Below, one piece after another: positions 13,892 through 17,452 of a stretch of 17,452 bases of DNA (positions within the stretch are counted from its first letter, which is position 1; each line of letters opens with the position of its first letter). The stretch lies in NCBI GenBank assembly GCA_038222915.1, contig JBBRHH010000052.1:1-17452 (forward strand), given 5' to 3'. This DNA comes from JBBRHH01 sp038222915. Lineage in GTDB: Bacteria > Planctomycetota > Phycisphaerae > Tepidisphaerales > Tepidisphaeraceae. The notes beneath the pieces were generated by a model. The model did not search any database, was not told the DNA's origin, and saw nothing but the letters and a program-made list of their open reading frames with translations. The translations under genes and the position numbers were made by a program.

Positions 13892-14698
13892 ATGGCAGAC
13901 ATTAGCGCAAAACTCGTCAACGAACTTCGGGCCAAGACCGGCCTTGGAATGATGGAATGCAAGAAGGCGCTCACCGAGGCCGGTGGCGATCTGGCCACCG
14001 CCGTCGATAACCTTCGCAAGAAGGGCGTGAAGGCATCGCTCACCGAACGGGCCGCGACCGAAGGTCGCATCCTCGGCGCGGTGAGCGCCGACGGGAAGAC
14101 GGCCACGATCGTTGAGGTGAATTGCAATACCGACTTCACCGCCAAGAGCGAGCCGGTGACGGCGCTGGGCGTCAAGGCGGCGCAGGCGTTGGCGGCAAAT
14201 CCATCGGCCGACGCGGCGGCGGTCGTCGTTGCCGAGGCGACGCAGGTGTCTCAGCAAACCGGTGAGAACGTGCGGATTGGCCGAACCGCGGCCCTGACCA
14301 GCGCCAATGGCAAGTCCGGGCTCTACATCTACGCGATCACCGGCAAGATCGGCGTTGTGCTGTCGTTTACCGGCAATCCTTCGGATGAGCTGATCACCGA
14401 TCTGGGCGGACATATCGCCTTTGCGAAGCCGCTGGCATTGGATCGCAATGCGATTGCCCCGGAGCTGGTTGCCAAGGAGCGGGAGATCGCGGTTGAGCAG
14501 GCCAAAGCGACCGGCAAGCCGCAGAACATCGCTGAGAAGATCGCCGAAGGAAAGCTCAACTCGTTCTTCAAGGAGCAAACCCTCCTCGACCAGGATTTCT
14601 TCAACGCCAGCAAGTTCAAGGGAACGATCACCCAGCTCCTTCAGGAGAAGGGCGTCAAGCTCGAGAAGTACGTTCGTCTTGAAGTCGGCCAGCAATAA
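13892..14698 (+). CDS. tsf: Translation elongation factor Ts
   Basis: Guanine-nucleotide exchange factor that recycles EF-Tu-GDP, 268 aa. The N-terminal UBA-like domain (ISAKLVNELRAKTGLGMMEC, then KKALTEAGGDLATAVDNLRK) and the core motif NCNTDFTAKSEP are clear. The dimerisation part and the C-terminal helix (LLDQDFFNASKFKGTITQLL, then QEKGVKLEKYVRLEVG) are canonical. Start ATG 13892 has GGAGA 7 nt upstream. It lies 125 bp after rpsB with a palindrome between them. The glycosyltransferase gene follows after 18 nt, so the operon may continue. Confidence 0.98.
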   Translation: MADISAKLVNELRAKTGLGMMECKKALTEAGGDLATAVDNLRKKGVKASLTERAATEGRILGAVSADGKTATIVEVNCNTDFTAKSEPVTALGVKAAQALAANPSADAAAVVVAEATQVSQQTGENVRIGRTAALTSANGKSGLYIYAITGKIGVVLSFTGNPSDELITDLGGHIAFAKPLALDRNAIAPELVAKEREIAVEQAKATGKPQNIAEKIAEGKLNSFFKEQTLLDQDFFNASKFKGTITQLLQEKGVKLEKYVRLEVGQQ

Positions 14699-14716
14699 GG
14701 CGATCGGACCGCGACG

Positions 14717-15931
14717 ATGACGGCACTTCTCGTCATTCTCACCCTGTCGGCTGCGTTCTGGTTGTTCCTGGTGATCAGCCCGCGCCACCGCGGCACCTTT
14801 GCCACGCGGCTGGATGCGGAAGATGCAAGGCCGGGCGAGTTGCGCGCCTGGCCGGCCGTCACCGTGGTTATTCCCGCCCGCAATGAAGCGGCCATGCTGC
14901 CGACCACGATTCCCACGATCTGTACACAGGACTATCCCGACGTGCGCGTGATCGTCATTGACGATCAAAGCGAGGACGACTCATCGGCGGTCCTCGCCAG
15001 CCTTCGCGCCGCGCACACCAACCTTGAAGTTGTTCCAGGCGCACTTCGCCCGGACGGGTGGTGTGGCAAGCCTTGGGCGGTGAAGCAGGGCGTTCTGGCG
15101 GCCACGACCGACCTGTTGCTTTTTACCGACGCGGACTGCGCTTTTCATCCACGAGCAGTGAAGACAGCCGTGCGATTTCTGGAGGACTCCAGCCTCGACA
15201 TGGTCAGCGTCTTTCCACAGATGGTATTTGGATCGCTCATTGAAGAAATTGGCCTGGCCGGTTTCCTTTCAGGTCTGGCGATGGTTTATCCGACGCCACA
15301 AGCCAACGATCCGAAGAGCCCGATGGCACTGGCGGCGGGAGGATTCATACTGATCAAGCGAGACGCGTATGAGCGGATTGGCGGCCACGAGGCCGTCAAG
15401 AACGAAATGATCGAGGACGTGAATCTGGCGAAGAAGCTCAAGGAGTCGGGCGCGAGGATTCACTGCCGGCTCACGCGCGACCTCGTGTCGACGCGCATGT
15501 ACGAGGGATTTGACGATCTCTGGGAAGGACTCGCTAAGAACGTCTACGCGACGGTTCAATACCGCCCAAGCCGGTTCTGGATCGGGCTGGTCTGGGCGAC
15601 CATCGGCATGGTGCTTCCACCGTTTTACTTCGTTCTGGCGCTTGTCATCGCGTTGCGGCATCCAACCTGGCAATCGCGGACAGCGGTCACTTTGAGCGCT
15701 GTGATCCTGATCTCGATGTCGATCGTCCGGGCGCGGGTGGTGCGGCATCTGCGTCTCGCACCGTGGCAGAGTTTTCTGACGCCGGTCAGCTCAGGACTAT
15801 ACTGCTTGATCGGCGCATCGTCTTTCTGGCGGCATCATTTCGGGCGAGGCAACGTCTGGAAGGGACGAACGTATTCGCGGGCGAATCTGAATGTCGCCGC
15901 GGTTGACGCAGCCCTGCCGGCCAAGCCTTGA
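14717..15931 (+). CDS. GT2 glycosyltransferase, HpnB/CrtQ-like membrane protein
   Basis: Predicted inverting GT-A glycosyltransferase anchored in the inner membrane, 404 aa. One N-terminal hydrophobic helix (3-20) precedes the catalytic domain, which has VTVVIPARNEA (48-58), VIVIDDQSEDDSS (78-90, D82/D83 for nucleotide sugar), LLLFTDADC (133-141, metal-binding DAD) and NEMIEDVNLAKKLK (229-242, catalytic-base ED). Three more hydrophobic segments follow (288-312, 323-337, 350-368), and WKGRTYS ends the domain. GWCGKPWAVKQG and the IEDVNLAK region resemble hopanoid-associated HpnB and carotenoid glycosyltransferases, so a lipid acceptor is likely but unproven; no hopanoid genes are beside it. 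Start ATG 14717 lies 18 nt after tsf without a strong Shine-Dalgarno. Confidence 0.87.
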   Translation: MTALLVILTLSAAFWLFLVISPRHRGTFATRLDAEDARPGELRAWPAVTVVIPARNEAAMLPTTIPTICTQDYPDVRVIVIDDQSEDDSSAVLASLRAAHTNLEVVPGALRPDGWCGKPWAVKQGVLAATTDLLLFTDADCAFHPRAVKTAVRFLEDSSLDMVSVFPQMVFGSLIEEIGLAGFLSGLAMVYPTPQANDPKSPMALAAGGFILIKRDAYERIGGHEAVKNEMIEDVNLAKKLKESGARIHCRLTRDLVSTRMYEGFDDLWEGLAKNVYATVQYRPSRFWIGLVWATIGMVLPPFYFVLALVIALRHPTWQSRTAVTLSAVILISMSIVRARVVRHLRLAPWQSFLTPVSSGLYCLIGASSFWRHHFGRGNVWKGRTYSRANLNVAAVDAALPAKP

Positions 15932-15994
15932 CCGACCGGTGCTTTTCTTTTGGCCGCTGTCCCCTATATTGACCCCACGTATCATAGGAGACTT

Positions 15995-16429
15995 ATGGCC
16001 AGTGTGAGTGATTTTCCGGCGCGCGGCAGAGTGAGGGAGGTCATGGCCAATGGCCAGATCGTTTTCCTTCCACTCAACACCAACTACCAGGTTCACCTGA
16101 CGCCCGGCGGAAGTTCTTACAGTGGGCCCTTGGATGAGCGCATCGAAGGGTTGATCCACGTGGTCGCCAAGAAGATCTGGACCGTCCCCAGCGGCGGTAA
16201 TTTCATTGCCCCGATCTTCGGACCGCCCAAGACCATTCAAGGCCGGATTCGATATCTCGACAAACAAGTCATGGTTGTTCAGGCTGGAACGTCGATTGTC
16301 GTGGAACTCCCTGGCGATGAAACGGTGTACGACCTGGTGAGCGGGCCGCTGGCCGTGGGCGCCATTGCCAATGTGCTGGCGTTGCCGGGAGCGAGTTTTC
16401 AATTGGTCGCTGCGCCGGCGATGAGTTAG
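15995..16429 (+). CDS. Conserved-looking hypothetical protein, 144 aa
   Basis: Not recognised. It starts MASVSDFPARGRVREVMANG at ATG 15995, with AGGAG (15986-15990) 4 nt before; an upstream in-frame start at 15950 would place this Shine-Dalgarno inside the gene. The protein is beta-rich, with no Cys, no membrane segment and no signal peptide. Alternating hydrophobic strands (GQIVFLPLNTNYQVHLTP; KQVMVVQAGTSIVVELPGDE) suggest a small barrel or OB/KOW-like fold, but this is only an impression. The 63-nt gap after the glycosyltransferase gene and its own good ribosome site suggest independent or loosely coupled expression. Function unknown. Confidence 0.75.
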   Translation: MASVSDFPARGRVREVMANGQIVFLPLNTNYQVHLTPGGSSYSGPLDERIEGLIHVVAKKIWTVPSGGNFIAPIFGPPKTIQGRIRYLDKQVMVVQAGTSIVVELPGDETVYDLVSGPLAVGAIANVLALPGASFQLVAAPAMS

Positions 16430-16483
16430 TATTGAATTTGCGGGCTGGAGGAGCGTCGGGAGGAATGCGGGCGAAAGACTCGC

Positions 16484-17185
16484 ATGATCGTTCGTATCAA
16501 TCAAATCGAAGTGGCACAGGCCGAGCAGGCGTCGGGATGGCCTATACATGGGCTCACCGGTCCCATCCAGTTCAGGTGGCCTGCCGACAACAATGCCTAT
16601 GAAATCCTCGTGCTATCGCGCGATGAGCAGACCCAACCGCTTCACTTCGAGTTCCGCCAGCAGCAGGTTCGCCAACTCATCCCCATTGTTCTAAACGCCG
16701 TTCGTGAGCGGGGCGAAGAAGTGGTCATCCGCCTCGATGGCGCTATGCGTTCAGGTGAGCTGATCGGCGGCTTTGCCCATCTGACGGAGACGCACGGCTA
16801 CGGCCGATACAGCATTGCACGAGTCGACAAGCTCAATTTCGATCCCGACGAGACGACCGGCAGCGTGCGGTTCCAATTGCTGCCGCATCGGATCGGGTCG
16901 ATCTGCATGGATGCTGCGATCGGCCTGGAGCGGTCGGTGCGGATGCGGTTGATCGGCATCCCCGAAGAGCTCGTAAATCCGTTGCTGGACACGCACGACC
17001 TCGATGATGAACGGTGGACGGAGATTCTCCCGCAAGCGGGGTTCATGCTGAGCACGTCCACCCGGTTGCGATCCATTGAAGTGATTACGCCCCGCCTCAA
17101 AGCGGCTCAGATCAAGGATCGGCTGCTTCAACTATTGAGTGGTTCCAAAGCAGTTCCGCAGGAACTTCAGCCGCGCGCTCGATGA
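16484..17185 (+). CDS. Hypothetical protein, 233 aa
   Basis: Not recognised. Soluble mixed alpha/beta protein with no membrane segment or signal peptide, starting MIVRINQIEVAQAEQASGWP at ATG 16484. Purine-rich GAAAGA precedes the start at weak spacing, and a GGGAGGA lies farther upstream. Visible features are an N-terminal beta-rich half (PIQFRWPADNNAYEILVLSR) and a helical middle (FEFRQQQVRQLIPIVLNAVR), with no catalytic signature I can name. It lies 54 nt after the 144-aa gene on the same strand and is convergent with the probable holA. Function unknown. Confidence 0.72.
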   Translation: MIVRINQIEVAQAEQASGWPIHGLTGPIQFRWPADNNAYEILVLSRDEQTQPLHFEFRQQQVRQLIPIVLNAVRERGEEVVIRLDGAMRSGELIGGFAHLTETHGYGRYSIARVDKLNFDPDETTGSVRFQLLPHRIGSICMDAAIGLERSVRMRLIGIPEELVNPLLDTHDLDDERWTEILPQAGFMLSTSTRLRSIEVITPRLKAAQIKDRLLQLLSGSKAVPQELQPRAR

Positions 17186-17279
17186 AACTATAGTTGGGGT
17201 CCAATAACTACTGCTATAATCGGAAGCGGGCGGGCTCACCAATGCTATAGTTGAGTTTGATCGTTCCGATGAACTCTAA

Positions 17280-17452
17280 TTACTGAACGGCCTGCTCGGC
17301 TGCCACGGAGAGCAGGAACCGTTCGACGTTGCCAGCCATGTCGCCAACGCCTGTTTTCGACTGGTAATCGACGTGGGCAAGTCTCTCGATGAGACGGTTG
17401 GCCGCGGCACTGCCCAATGCTTCGGCCGTACGGAAAAAGGGCTCGATCGTGG
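17280..17452 (-). CDS. holA: Probable DNA polymerase III delta subunit, C-terminal end only
   Basis: Minus-strand frame open from the right edge to a TAA at 17282-17280, about 56 residues. It reads TIEPFFRTAEALGSAAANRL, then IERLAHVDYQSKTGVGDMAG, then NVERFLLSVAAEQAVQ. The pattern of a final helix with Asp-x-x-x-Lys-Thr-Gly and a closing hydrophobic Glu-Arg-Phe-Leu-Leu helix resembles the C-terminal helical domain of clamp-loader delta subunits, where the short linker between helices binds the ring. The fragment is too short for certainty. It runs convergent to the 233-aa gene. Confidence 0.5.
   Translation of the reverse strand, partial: TIEPFFRTAEALGSAAANRLIERLAHVDYQSKTGVGDMAGNVERFLLSVAAEQAVQ

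Noticed and set aside
13736..14968. Minus-strand 410-aa open frame opposite tsf
   Set aside because: Antisense to EF-Ts and the start of the GT2 gene; no family features.
15797..16549. Minus-strand 250-aa open frame opposite the 144-aa gene
   Set aside because: The plus-strand gene has a good ribosome site and balanced composition; the minus frame has neither.
1..17452. tRNA, rRNA or CRISPR array
   Set aside because: No cloverleaf-like sequence, rRNA segment or regularly spaced direct repeats were seen by eye on either strand.

Overview
The window (about 60% GC by eye) looks like a Planctomycetota chromosome, possibly Phycisphaerae-like. This is inference from an rpsB-tsf pair whose S2 carries a Pro/Ala-rich tail, an excisionase-type HTH fused to a response-regulator receiver domain, and several small uncharacterised proteins of a planctomycete type. 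No rRNA, tRNA or CRISPR array was seen.

Layout. (1) 1-4798: the last two genes of a Wadjet (JetABCD) plasmid-defence operon of the TIGR02680/DUF2399 kind. These are jetC, whose N-terminus lies off the left edge, and jetD, joined by an ATGA overlap. jetA and jetB should lie to the left. (2) 4801-9030: ordinary chromosomal genes. They are a convergent GT4 glycosyltransferase, an HTH-receiver regulator with a good terminator, an M50 site-2-type protease with two C-terminal zinc ribbons, and a minus-strand pair made of a phytanoyl-CoA dioxygenase-like gene and a small membrane protein. (3) 9114-12604: a MazG-like nucleotide pyrophosphohydrolase gene split by a 3129-bp IS1595/ISXO2-type element (9350-12478). 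The element has 30-bp imperfect inverted repeats (26/30 identical) and an exact 8-bp target duplication (CTTCTTTT). Removing the element and one duplication copy restores a 117-aa reading frame. (4) 12666-14698: a promoter-like site and strong terminator upstream of rpsB, then rpsB, a long palindrome, and tsf. (5) 14717-17452: an HpnB-like GT2 glycosyltransferase, two genes of unknown function, and the C-terminal end of a probable holA on the minus strand.

The most interesting object is the IS1595-type element. Besides the transposase it carries four tightly packed passenger genes on the same strand: an XRE/ImmA-IrrE-type metallopeptidase (HEIAH), a DUF4411 PIN-type RNase, a 46-aa Lys-rich protein with an FDRF...TPKSEL motif, and a 77-aa single-span membrane protein. 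The peptidase and PIN genes look like a toxin-antitoxin module riding inside a simple IS. The right inverted repeat holds a near-consensus promoter (TTGACG-17-TATAAT) placed so that the transposase mRNA would be leaderless. The two ends differ at exactly the bases that make the -35 box.
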